A DNA stretch of 58,529 nucleotides from Fimbriiglobus sp. (GTDB lineage Bacteria > Planctomycetota > Planctomycetia > Gemmatales > Gemmataceae): contig JANYHV010000185.1 in the NCBI GenBank assembly GCA_025362195.1, forward strand, positions 1 to 58,529, written 5' to 3'. Shown in pieces: positions 39,501 to 47,793 of this stretch. The translations under genes were made by a program, and so were the position numbers. The notes under the pieces were generated by a model. The model was not told where the DNA came from. It did no database searches and saw only the letters and a program-made list of their open reading frames with translations. The first letter of the stretch is position 1. Each line of letters opens with the position of its first letter.

Positions 39501-39852
39501 CCAACAGGACGCCGCTCCGCTTGGTCGTGCCGTCGTCGCCGGACGGCAGGTTGAGGGCGCGCGGCCCGGACCCGCCGAAGAACACCGTGCCGAGGGCGAG
39601 ATTCGAGTTGAACCCCGGGGCCGGGGCGTCCGGGAAGCTCACCGCCGCGAACGTCGCGCTCGTCGGCACGTCCGACACCAGCGCGCCGTCGAAAGTCGCG
39701 TTGGCGGCCAGGAACGACGCCTTGTCCGGGGCCGCCGAGTCGTCGAACGAGTACCCGGCGAACGTGAACACCGCCGGGGTGTCCCGGGCCTCCAGGGCTT
39801 CCAGCGTAAACTTGGCCGGTCGAGAAGTGGTCCGGGGGTGGGGGAAACGCAT
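36568..39852 (-). CDS. Large secreted protein: LEPR-XLL-like N-terminal motif, about 4 DUF11 repeats, C-terminal FG-GAP-like repeats
   Basis: KFTLEALEARDTPAV; repeated 'VTVTNAGPS...GVTF...LPSG...VYTVTGT'; repeated 'GDANNDGFPDVVVAPAEGGGPRLVV' blocks. Confidence 0.9.
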   Translation of the reverse strand: MRFPHPRTTSRPAKFTLEALEARDTPAVFTFAGYSFDDSAAPDKASFLAANATFDGALVSDVPTSATFAAVSFPDAPAPGFNSNLALGTVFFGGSGPRALNLPSGDDGTTKRSGVLLEYTGQRAIQNNAGADLLSFESGSKTAGSSVPEAYMVQAFVVDSGTWTRWYYTPANKFGFYSGAPTTGAFATEYDLTDLGVPAGALVSQVRLVNMTAQDRMDSATGIGFVLPGDASATSLFLPTPGALSTQAKYDGTSYDPDPLFVASLSTPVSTVQTANVVVSQSVAPAVPLTAGTKATVTVTVTNAGSSTAAGVTFTGTLPAELTGLTFTSALSGGATGATAAGSGTPNDVLTLPAMGTAVYTITGTIAPAATSMLATTFTAGLPTGPVTDINPADNTSAANYAVQTVGNAVVTISSSALTAGSKASYTITVANPGPSTLTGVGVSNTLPATLNGVTFTSTASGGATGNAGGSGPVANTLTLPPGGLVTYTVTGTLDPAASGAVTAKVAASVPASQVNTDPSKSSASTTGTIVRSADLGVTIVGMPASAIVGSTVTYTLTVTNAGPSLVTGAALEDTFSSAFASVSYTSKASGGATGNTAAGTGDLAQTLTLPSGASVVYTVTANLSPLVTGPVTNSATVTAPAGVTDSNPANDLATANVTVTPQANISIEVSPSTIVGVIGQPTTFTVIVTNSGPSGADGVSIAGVLPSGLSNVSFTSTRGGGASGNLPAGTGTPTDTLNLPAGSRVVYTVTGTPTPGTVGTAAVKFDLTAPNGTPISSSSSLSVSSPLVIGAAPKVIYAVGTGVGVPGDVFVYNADGTERFRFRPYENSFTGGVHVAVGDANNDGFPDVVVAPAEGGGPRLVVVDGFTGKALFNAFVYEPEMRNGVYVALGDTNGSGRNQIVTGPGEGGGPRVRVFDIPSQTVLRDFFAYTPSFRGGVRVAVDSGTNRFVTAPGDGGGPDVRVWGQGAAPVAEFFAGNPASRQGIFIALGDLDTSGTTRLVAGTGPGGPPVVMTYNLQTGQAIGQFQPYETSFTGGVRVATYVDTTGTAPQTRILTGAGLGGGPRVQDFGANGADLRTNQFIIPTDFRGGIFVG

Positions 39853-40285
39853 GATCATTCGCCGCCAATTCGTGGGGGTGGGGGTGGGTGGGAAAATCGT
39901 CTGGTCCGCCAACGAGTCCGGTCGGACCGATCCGAGTGGTCAACTCGATCGTTCTGGTCCCGGCAGATATCCCAACCTGCCATTCCGACGCTCGCCGGGC
40001 AGATTAGTTTCCGCTCAAGGCAATTTCATAGCACAGTCGGAACGGTCGATGTCCGAGGAACCGTCGGCGTAGACGCAAACCATCGCCAAAATCAACTTAC
40101 TGCACCAGTTCTTACGCGAAAATGGTAAATTGGGTACTTTCGGGCAATAAACTTTGACACAACCGTCGCCACCGGCCTCCCGACATTCCCGACATCCGCG
40201 CCACCCCCGGGAGTCCGCACGCTCGCCGGCGGGGCGCGCCGGGCGTATGCTCTTGCGCAGCCCCTTTCCCCGCGGAGTCTGCGCC

Positions 40286-41407
40286 ATGCGACGATTGTTT
40301 TCCCTCCTGGCGGTCCTGGCGGCCCCCCTGTTCGGGACGGCCGCCGGTTCCGGCACCGGGCCGGCGTTTGAAGAAACTCCGTTCGGCAAACTGCCCGACG
40401 GGACGGCCGTCACGCGGTACACGCTCGTCAACAAGAACGGCGTTCGGGTGTCAATTCTGAGCTACGGCGGGATCGTGGCGAGCTTCGAGGCCCCCGACCG
40501 CGCCGGCAAGTTCGCCGACATCGTGCTCGGCTTCGACGACTTGAAGGGCTACCTCGACGGCAGCCCGTACTTCGGCTGCATCACCGGCCGCGGGGCCAAC
40601 CGCATCGCCGCCGGCAAGTTCTCGCTCGCCGGCAAGGAGTACACCGTCACCGGGGCCAACCCGCACGCCCTGCACGGCGGCACCAAGGGATTCGACAAGC
40701 GGCTTTGGAAGGCCGAGCCGGCGATGACCGCCAACGGCCCGAGCGTGAAGTTGACCTACACGAGCAAGGACGGCGAAGAGGGCTTCCCCGGCAACCTCGC
40801 CACGACCGTGACGTACACCCTGCAGAGCGACAACGGCCTGCGCATCGACTACCTGGCCACGACCGACAAGCCGACCGTCGTCAACCTCACGAACCACAGC
40901 TACTTCAACCTCGCCGGGCACAACGCGGGCGAGATCCTCGGGCACACGCTCCAACTCGTCGCCGACAAGTACACCCCCGGCGACGCGGCCATGATCCCCA
41001 CCGGCAAGATCGCCCCGGTCGCCGGGACGCCGTTCGACTTCACCACGCCGACCGTCATCGGCACGCGCTTGAAGGAAACCGGCGGCGACCCCGTCGGCTA
41101 CGACTTGAACTTCGTCCACGGGATGAAGCGGGAGGAGAACGCGAAGCTCGTGGCCACGGTCACCGAGCCGAAGAGCGGGCGGATTCTCGAAGTGCTGACG
41201 ACCGAGCCGGGGGTGCAGCTCTACACGGGCAACTTCCTGGGCAAGGAGGTCGGCAAAGGGGGCGCGGCGTACAAGCAGTACCACGCCTTCTGCCTCGAAG
41301 CCCAGCACTTCCCCGACTCGCCGAACCAGCCCGACTTCCCGAGCGTCACGCTGAAGCCGGGCGAGGAGTACCGCCAGACGACGGTCTACCGCGTCAGCGC
41401 GAAGTGA
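40286..41407 (+). CDS. galM: Aldose 1-epimerase (galactose mutarotase), exported
   Basis: GCITGRGANRIAAGKFSLAGKEYTVTGANPHALHGGTKGFDKRLW; NLTNHSYFNLAGH. Confidence 0.95.
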   Translation: MRRLFSLLAVLAAPLFGTAAGSGTGPAFEETPFGKLPDGTAVTRYTLVNKNGVRVSILSYGGIVASFEAPDRAGKFADIVLGFDDLKGYLDGSPYFGCITGRGANRIAAGKFSLAGKEYTVTGANPHALHGGTKGFDKRLWKAEPAMTANGPSVKLTYTSKDGEEGFPGNLATTVTYTLQSDNGLRIDYLATTDKPTVVNLTNHSYFNLAGHNAGEILGHTLQLVADKYTPGDAAMIPTGKIAPVAGTPFDFTTPTVIGTRLKETGGDPVGYDLNFVHGMKREENAKLVATVTEPKSGRILEVLTTEPGVQLYTGNFLGKEVGKGGAAYKQYHAFCLEAQHFPDSPNQPDFPSVTLKPGEEYRQTTVYRVSAK

Positions 41408-41828
41408 CCGCCCGGCGGCGGAAGCGGCGCGGCGGGTAGAGCAGGAACGCCTGGACCACGATCAAGAACACCGCGATGTACGCCGTCGTGAAGAAGCCTT
41501 CCGGCGGCGTACCGTTGGTAAAGTACTGATCGACGAAGAGCAGGTTGTGCAGCACGCGGCCCATGAACGTCTCGCCGTCCAGGGCCGCCGCCTGCCCGCC
41601 GAGGGCGCGGAGTTGTTCTTCCCACTCGCTCAGCGGGCAGCGGATGCCCATGACCGCTTCGTAAGCGACGATGGCGATGGCGGTGATGTGCGTCCAGCGG
41701 AACCACGGGTTGCGGCCGCACGACCACTTCAATGCCCCGGCCAGGACGATGAAGACTTGGCCGAGCAGAACGTAGGCGACGTAAGCCAGGTGCAACCCGA
41801 CGACCACGTCGGCGAGAATGCCGTACAT
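41394..41828 (-). CDS. DUF2784 domain-containing protein
   Basis: MYGILADVVVGLHLAYVAYVLLGQVFIVLAGALKW...NPWFRWTHITAIAIVAYEAVMGIRCPLSEWEEQLR. Confidence 0.9.
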   Translation of the reverse strand: MYGILADVVVGLHLAYVAYVLLGQVFIVLAGALKWSCGRNPWFRWTHITAIAIVAYEAVMGIRCPLSEWEEQLRALGGQAAALDGETFMGRVLHNLLFVDQYFTNGTPPEGFFTTAYIAVFLIVVQAFLLYPPRRFRRRAVTSR

Positions 41829-41915
41829 GCCACGACTCCAAAAGTGCTGGGGCGACAGCATTTCGAGCCGCAGGGCAAGGGATTTATTCCCGAATTCCCG
41901 CGAGTCGGAAGCCGG

Positions 41916-42146
41916 CTACGCGATCTTTTGCGCCGCCCCGGTGCCGGCGGTGGGCGGCGGCAACGGCTGGCCGTCCTGGCGGGCGACATCGACCCATTCC
42001 TCGACGATCAGGCACAACTCCCGGTAGACCTCGATCTCGTCGGACCCGTGGCAACACGGCCCGATCATGCCCGGGCACTGGCCGACGAACGCGCCGTCCG
42101 CTTCCGACCACTCGACAATATTGACGTACCGCCCGGCGTCGCTCAC
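41916..42146 (-). CDS. HicB-like (antitoxin-family) protein, no HicA partner seen
   Basis: YVNIVEWSEADGAFVGQCPGMIGPCCHGSDEIEVYRELCLIVEEWVDVARQDGQPLPPPT. Confidence 0.7.
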   Translation of the reverse strand: MSDAGRYVNIVEWSEADGAFVGQCPGMIGPCCHGSDEIEVYRELCLIVEEWVDVARQDGQPLPPPTAGTGAAQKIA

Positions 42147-42185
42147 TGGTCGTCCTCCTCGTCATCATCGGGCATTTTACAAACT

Positions 42186-42334
42186 ATTCCCGGCGAGCGG
42201 CAGTGCGTCAGCCCGCCGGTCCGACCTGGAATGGGAAGTTTCCACGTGCGGGGAGTTTCCGGATGCTCGCCCGGGGAAACTCGACGCATTCCAGGTCGGA
42301 CCGGCGGGCTGACGCACCGCCGCTCGCCGGGAAT
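42186..42334. repeat. Long imperfect palindrome: 48-nt arms, 53-nt loop, nested stem inside loop
   Basis: Arms 42186-42233 and 42287-42334 complementary with one mismatch; nested GAGTTTCC (42253-42260)/GGAAACTC (42275-42282). Confidence 0.9.
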
Positions 42335-42336
42335 GC

Positions 42337-42370
42337 CAACGGGCCGCGGACTTTCGCCCGCGGCCCGTTG
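42337..42370 (-). terminator. Hairpin downstream of sigma factor gene
   Basis: CAACGGGCCGCGG / CCGCGGCCCGTTG 13-bp stem, 8-nt loop; weak U tract. Confidence 0.5.
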
Positions 42371-42390
42371 CGTTTCGTCGTCGCGTCGCC

Positions 42391-44058
42391 TTACGGCATC
42401 TCGACGTTTTCTTCGGCCGCCTTCTCGCGGAGTTGTTTCATGCCGCGGACGTTGATCTGCCGGACGCGCTCCTTCGTGATGCCGAAGTGCCGGCCGATCT
42501 GCTCCAGCGTCATCTCCTCGTTGCCGTCGATGCCGGTCCGCATCTTGATCACTTCGCGGGTCCGCGGGTCGAGGTAATTAAGCAGGCGGTTGACCTTATC
42601 CCGGGCCTGGCCGGCGGCGGCGAGGACTTCCTGCTCGTCGGTGCGGACGTCGGCCTTGCCGTCGAAGAGTTCGTCGGTGCCGGTCATGTACCGCTGCTTG
42701 CGGGTGTTCTCGTCCGGGATCGACCGGGCGAAGTTCTTCATCACCGCCCAGGTGGCGTAGGTGCTGAACTTGTTGCCCCGGCTGTAGTCGAACTTCTCGA
42801 CCGCCCGCATGATGCTGACGTTCGCGTCCGACTTCAACTCGTCCAAGTTCTGGCCCGGTTGCAGGTGCTTGGTCGCCAGGTTGTGGACGAGCCGCTGGTT
42901 GCACTCGATGAGCAGGTCTCGCACGCCCTTCACGGCCGTGTGGTACTCCTCGACCTTTTGCAAGTCTTGGGCGCGGGCGCGGGCCGGGTCGATGGCGTCC
43001 CGCACCTGGTTCAGCCGGTGCTTGAGGTAATTCATCTTGCGGAACAGGTGGGCCTCCTGCTCGCGGCTCAGCAGCGGCCGCTCGTACAGGTAGGCCATCT
43101 GGGCGTCCACGTCCTTGGGGGCACGCATGGTGTGCACCTTGCCGAAGAAGTCTTCCTCGTTGGGCATCGGCCCGAGGATGACGTCCGTCAGCGCGGGGTC
43201 GCTGAACTCGGGGCTGTCCATGTAATCGGCCGGGGCGGCGAGCAGGCGCTCGGCGCGGACCTCGTTGATGACGGTATAAATACTTGAGGCGGTGCGCCCG
43301 TAGTTCTTGGCGATCAGTTTCATCGACGTGCCCTCCTGGAAGGCCTGATAAATCTGGTGTTTGGAAGCCGCGTCCAGCGGCCCGTTGCGACCGGGGAACA
43401 CCGCGCTGTCGGGGTGCACCCGGTCGAAGTTTTTAATCGTGTACCGGACCGCTTCCGTACTCCGGCCGAGGCGGTCGGCGATGCTCTTGCTCACTTCCGT
43501 CAAGTTGCGGCCGCCCGAGGCCAGCCGCCGCGCGCTCAGCACGATGTCGTCCTTCTCGGAGTCCGACAGGTGGCTGAACCGCGCCCCGCGGGCCACTTGG
43601 TCCCGGTGCCCCGCGGCGAACGATTCGACCGCGGCCACGGGGAAGGCCAGCGTCTTCCGGCCGTCCCGCAGGACGTGCCGGGCGAGCAGCCCTTGCATCC
43701 GCCAGCGGCTCACCGTCTTCGTCGAAACGTGGAACTTCTTGCTCACTTCGTCGAGCGTGAACAGCGGTTCGGCGATCAACTCGATCGGCACCGGCGGGAG
43801 CGACTGCTCGACCTTGTGGACGAACAGCCCGAGGTCGTGCTTGAGGTCGGCCCCGGGGATCAAAAGCTCGGTCGCGTCGTCCGGCCGGTAGTCGGTCAGC
43901 TTGAAGACGACGTAGCTGTACGGGTAGACTCGTTTGGTCTCGACTTCGGCTAGGAGTTGTTGGGCCTTGGCCACTTGCTCCAGCCGGCGGGCCGGCGGGG
44001 CGAAGCGGACTTGCTGGTCCGTTAATTCGCGCAGGGATCGTTGTTTAAAGTTTGTCAT
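42391..44058 (-). CDS. Sigma-70 family RNA polymerase sigma factor with N-terminal helix-turn-helix modules
   Basis: VSKKFHVSTKTVSRWRMQGLL HTH; VHNLATKHL...KFDYSRGNKFSTYATWAVMKNFAR (sigma2); EMTLEQIGRHFGITKERVRQINVRGMKQLRE (sigma4). Confidence 0.95.
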   Translation of the reverse strand: MTNFKQRSLRELTDQQVRFAPPARRLEQVAKAQQLLAEVETKRVYPYSYVVFKLTDYRPDDATELLIPGADLKHDLGLFVHKVEQSLPPVPIELIAEPLFTLDEVSKKFHVSTKTVSRWRMQGLLARHVLRDGRKTLAFPVAAVESFAAGHRDQVARGARFSHLSDSEKDDIVLSARRLASGGRNLTEVSKSIADRLGRSTEAVRYTIKNFDRVHPDSAVFPGRNGPLDAASKHQIYQAFQEGTSMKLIAKNYGRTASSIYTVINEVRAERLLAAPADYMDSPEFSDPALTDVILGPMPNEEDFFGKVHTMRAPKDVDAQMAYLYERPLLSREQEAHLFRKMNYLKHRLNQVRDAIDPARARAQDLQKVEEYHTAVKGVRDLLIECNQRLVHNLATKHLQPGQNLDELKSDANVSIMRAVEKFDYSRGNKFSTYATWAVMKNFARSIPDENTRKQRYMTGTDELFDGKADVRTDEQEVLAAAGQARDKVNRLLNYLDPRTREVIKMRTGIDGNEEMTLEQIGRHFGITKERVRQINVRGMKQLREKAAEENVEMP

Positions 44059-44758
44059 GGTGCCCCTCCGTATCGCAGGTGACCTAAAGGTCCGCCGGCT
44101 CTTCGCCGGCTATTCGTCAAAGACTGCGGCCGATTTGACGGGCCGCAAAACTGTCAGGATTTCTTCATGGGCCGTTCGGCCGGCGGGTTCAACTGGTACT
44201 GAGACATACACCCCGCCCGCCCAGTTCCTTACCCCGTCGCCCCATTCACCGGTCACTCATTGCTAGTCGGCGGGTTGAGCTTGCGGCCACGGGTGCCATC
44301 GAGTACACCTTGCCTCACCGACCAACTCGGTGCAAACCGCGTGGCCGGTTGTCGTGAGTCGAAGCAAGCACTGTGCCAAAGTGTCCTTCGCCCCGCCGGC
44401 TTGCCGCGTTTGCGGCTTAAACTCCTTGAAATCCAGGGTTTCCGTCGGTCGAGATTCTCGCCGCACTTGGCAAGTCCGGTGGCCGTGTGTAGTGCAGTCG
44501 GTAAGTCTGACTGCCGGGTCTGGCGGCGTCGCCCAGTTTTACCCGGCCACCGAGCGAACTTGCAATCCGCGTAGCAACTCTGCCCCAACGACGTTGCAAT
44601 CCCACCTCTCGTTTGCGCTCGCCCAAACCCGCCCGTCGCACCGGCTTACCACCGGAACCGTTCATTTCCTCAAGTTTGCGCCCAATCCGGTCGGGAGGTC
44701 GGATAAAATCGCCACGACTCGCCTCCCCACGCGGCCCCACCCGGAAACCTTGGCACCG

Positions 44759-46096
44759 ATGAAACATCCCTTCGTTTCAGTCGCCGTCCTGCCAGTATTT
44801 TGGGCGTGTGCCATCTCGGCAGGGTCGATTTTCGCGCAGGCCAAGCCGGTCGAAAAGCACTCGCTCTACGAAGACTTCAAATCCCAGTCGCCAGTCCGCG
44901 TCGAGATTCAGACGACGCTCGGCGGCCGGCTTGCCATCCCGGACCGGGGGAACGAGCGCGGCGGCAAGCCGCAACTCGTGACAGTTACGGGGACTGCGAA
45001 GCTCGTCTACGAGGAAGTTTTGTTGCCCCGGGACGCCGAGGGCAACCTGGTGGCGGTGCGGCAGTACCGCGAGGTCGATTTCCGCCGCCGCCTGGGGGAC
45101 ATCGATCAGAAGGCCGAGGTTCGCGCCGCCGTGCGCCGGATGGTCGTCGTGCGGAGTGACGCGGGCAAAAAGGTCCCCTTCTCGCCCGACGGCCCGCTGA
45201 CCCTCGCCGAGATCGACGTCGTCCGCAACGATCTGTTTTCGCCGGCGCTCGTCACCGGACTGTTGCCGAAGCAACCGGCCGGGGTCGGCAACCGCTGGCC
45301 CGCCTCGACCCAGGCCGTCACCGAACTGACGGACTACGCGGCGGTGGAAAAGAACGAACTCGTCGTCGAACTCGTCGCCTTCGTGACGCTGGACAATCGC
45401 CGGCACGCCAAGTTGGCGATCGACGGCGAAGTCCGCGGTCAAGGGGAGGACGGCTTCGGGATCCAAACCTTTGCCGGCACCGCCTACTTCGACACCGACC
45501 GCAAGATGTTGGTCGCTCTCAACCTGTCGGCGAAAAATCAGCTCCTCGGCCCTGACGGCAAGACGGTCAACGGCGAGGTCGCCGGCACCTTCGTCGTCAA
45601 GCGGTCCCCGGCCGCGGCCGACGAGTTGACCGGCGACAAGCTCAAGGCGGTCGAGACGAAGCCGACCGACGCCACGACCCGGTTGCTGTTCGACGACGCG
45701 GCCTTCGGGCTGACCTTCACCTACCCGCGGCGGTGGCGGCTCGGCACCGTCGGCGAGCACCGGCTGACCGTCAACGAGGCGGCGGGCGCGGCCGGCATCC
45801 AGGTCACCCGCGTCGGCCCGACGGACACGACGATCGCCAAGCAGTTCGACGAGGCCAAGGCGTTCGTCGCCCGGCAGAAGTGGACGCTCACCAGTGCGCC
45901 CGAGCCGAAGGCGGGGGACGACCGGTTCACGCTCGAAGTCGCGTCCGATACCGGCGACAAGTTGCGGCTCGACTACCGCCTCGTGGCGTCGGCCGACGGC
46001 GTCGCCGTGTTGAGTGCCCGCGTGGCGGTCGAGAAGCAGGCCGAGTTGCTGCCGCAGGTCGAGTCGATCTTCGCCAGCGTGAAAGTGTTGAAGTAG
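44759..46096 (+). CDS. Hypothetical secreted protein
   Basis: Signal peptide MKHPFVSVAVLPVFWACAISAGSIFAQA; high-GC codon usage consistent throughout. Confidence 0.8.
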   Translation: MKHPFVSVAVLPVFWACAISAGSIFAQAKPVEKHSLYEDFKSQSPVRVEIQTTLGGRLAIPDRGNERGGKPQLVTVTGTAKLVYEEVLLPRDAEGNLVAVRQYREVDFRRRLGDIDQKAEVRAAVRRMVVVRSDAGKKVPFSPDGPLTLAEIDVVRNDLFSPALVTGLLPKQPAGVGNRWPASTQAVTELTDYAAVEKNELVVELVAFVTLDNRRHAKLAIDGEVRGQGEDGFGIQTFAGTAYFDTDRKMLVALNLSAKNQLLGPDGKTVNGEVAGTFVVKRSPAAADELTGDKLKAVETKPTDATTRLLFDDAAFGLTFTYPRRWRLGTVGEHRLTVNEAAGAAGIQVTRVGPTDTTIAKQFDEAKAFVARQKWTLTSAPEPKAGDDRFTLEVASDTGDKLRLDYRLVASADGVAVLSARVAVEKQAELLPQVESIFASVKVLK

Positions 46097-46132
46097 CCTA
46101 CCTCCGGTGCGTTCCGTCAGGACAGTTCGAGT

Positions 46133-47401
46133 ATGGCGGCACGGGTTCCGGGTTCGGCGTGGCTCGTGGTCGCCGCCGGGGTGACGGTCAACTTGTGCCT
46201 CGGCGTGCTGTACGCCTGGAGCGTCTGGAAGGCGACCCTCGTCGCCACGGCCGACCACCCCGCCGGCACGCCGATGTCCGGCTTGAACGCCGGGTGGACG
46301 TACCTGTCCCAGGGCGAGGCGACCTGGGCGTATGCCGTGTGCGGGTTCACCTTCGCGCTGACGATGATCCCCGGCGGCCGCCTCCAGGACCGGTACGGGC
46401 CACGCGCCGGGGCGGCGGTCGCCGCGGTCGCGCTGGCGCTCGGCTGCCTGGTCGCCGGGTTCGCGCAGAGCTTCGCCGGCCTGGTCGTCGGCTTCGGCCT
46501 GTTGGGCGGCGTCGGCATGGGCTTCGGGTACGCCGCAGCGACCCCGGCGGCGGTCAAGTGGTTCGGCCGCGAACGCCGCGGGCTGATCGTCGGCCTGGTC
46601 GTCGCCGGGTACGGGGCCGCCGCGGTCTACATCGCCCCGCTGGCCAGCACGCTCATCGCCGGGTACGGCCTGACGGTCAGCTTCGTCGCCCTGGGCGTCG
46701 CCTTCGGCGTCGTCATCCTGACGGCAAGTCTGTTCCTCAAAACCCCGCCGCCGGGGTACGCCGCGCCGAGTGTCACCCCACTGACACCGACGACCGCCGG
46801 CCGGGACTTCACGACCCGGGAGATGCTCGGGACGTGGCAGTATTACGCGCTGGTGCTGCTGTTCATCGGGTCGGCGCAGTCGGGCCTGTTGGTCATCGCC
46901 GACGCCACGCCGATCTTGAAGAGCGCGGCGAAGGACGTGCCGTTCCTGGTCGAGAACGCCTGGCTGCTGGCCTGCTTCGGCGGGTTCGTCAACGCCTCCG
47001 GCCGGGTCGGCACCGGGGGTTACTCCGACCGCCTCGGCCGCGTCAACGCCTACACGGTCAACGGCCTGCTCGCCGTCGTCTGCCTGCTCGCCACCCCGGC
47101 GGTGATCGAGGCCCGGAACGTGCCGCTCCTGTTCCTCGTCGTCGGCGTGGCCTTCTGGCAGTACGGCGGCGGGCTGTCGCTGTTGCCGGCGCTGACGGCC
47201 GACTTCTTCGGGGCGAAGAACCTGGGCACGAACTACGGGTTCGTCTTCCTCGGCTGGGGCCTCGCCTTCTTCGGCCCGCAACTGGCGGCGGAACTGCGGA
47301 CCGTCACCGGCCGCGCCGACCTGCCCTTCTACCTGAGCGCCGCCGTCCTGGCCGCCGCCGTCACCGTCAGCCGGTTCGTCCGCCGCCCGCCGACCCGTTG
47401 A
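46133..47401 (+). CDS. MFS transporter, OFA (oxalate/formate antiporter)-like
   Basis: 12 TM-like segments; NLCLGVLYAWSVWK, GGRLQDRYGPRAGA, GSAQSGLLVI. Confidence 0.9.
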   Translation: MAARVPGSAWLVVAAGVTVNLCLGVLYAWSVWKATLVATADHPAGTPMSGLNAGWTYLSQGEATWAYAVCGFTFALTMIPGGRLQDRYGPRAGAAVAAVALALGCLVAGFAQSFAGLVVGFGLLGGVGMGFGYAAATPAAVKWFGRERRGLIVGLVVAGYGAAAVYIAPLASTLIAGYGLTVSFVALGVAFGVVILTASLFLKTPPPGYAAPSVTPLTPTTAGRDFTTREMLGTWQYYALVLLFIGSAQSGLLVIADATPILKSAAKDVPFLVENAWLLACFGGFVNASGRVGTGGYSDRLGRVNAYTVNGLLAVVCLLATPAVIEARNVPLLFLVVGVAFWQYGGGLSLLPALTADFFGAKNLGTNYGFVFLGWGLAFFGPQLAAELRTVTGRADLPFYLSAAVLAAAVTVSRFVRRPPTR

Positions 47402-47532
47402 GTGCGCCCGGCGGCTTGAGCGGACTTCAAGTTTGAGAAGCGGGTTCCCCCCGTGCCGCCGCGACAGGTCGCCCGCGTGACTCCCGCGCGCCTCGGCGAA
47501 CACCCAATTCGCCGCCAGGCCCACGGATGCCT

Positions 47533-47598
47533 CCGCCGCAGGCGACTCTTGTTAGCCCCTCGCTCGCGCGTCGGGCTAACAAAAGTCGCCTGCGGCGG
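47533..47598. repeat. Inverted repeat / REP-like hairpin
   Basis: CCGCCGCAGGCGACTCTTGTTAGCCC (47533-47558) vs GGGCTAACAAAAGTCGCCTGCGGCGG (47573-47598), one mismatch, 14-nt loop. Confidence 0.85.
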
Positions 47599-47793
47599 GG
47601 CCGAAAACCTTGGCGAAACCGGTGGTACTCGAACTCTGCTCCAGGCGGTCAATCGCTGCCGCGGGTCTCGCCGCCGGCGGGGGTCACGGCGGACGACGAT
47701 GGGGTCGATCGCTCCGCGTGGGACTTGCCGTTGACCCTGACTTCTCGCCGGGGTATTCGCGCGGCGTTCGCACTGGTTCGTGGGGGATTTGGC

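Noticed and set aside
36568-39852. Repeats inside the large protein as a possible tandem DNA repeat element
   Set aside because: They are diverged in-frame protein domain repeats (DUF11, FG-GAP-like), not a DNA repeat array.
36508-40128. 1206-aa plus-strand ORF
   Set aside because: Antisense shadow of the repetitive DUF11 protein; low-complexity G/R/V composition.
44260-44574. ORF and T-loop-like GGTCGAGATTC suggesting a tRNA
   Set aside because: No acceptor stem or anticodon arm could be assembled; ORF composition not protein-like.
44777-47524. 915-aa minus-strand ORF
   Set aside because: Antisense to the secreted protein and MFS transporter, which have recognisable features.
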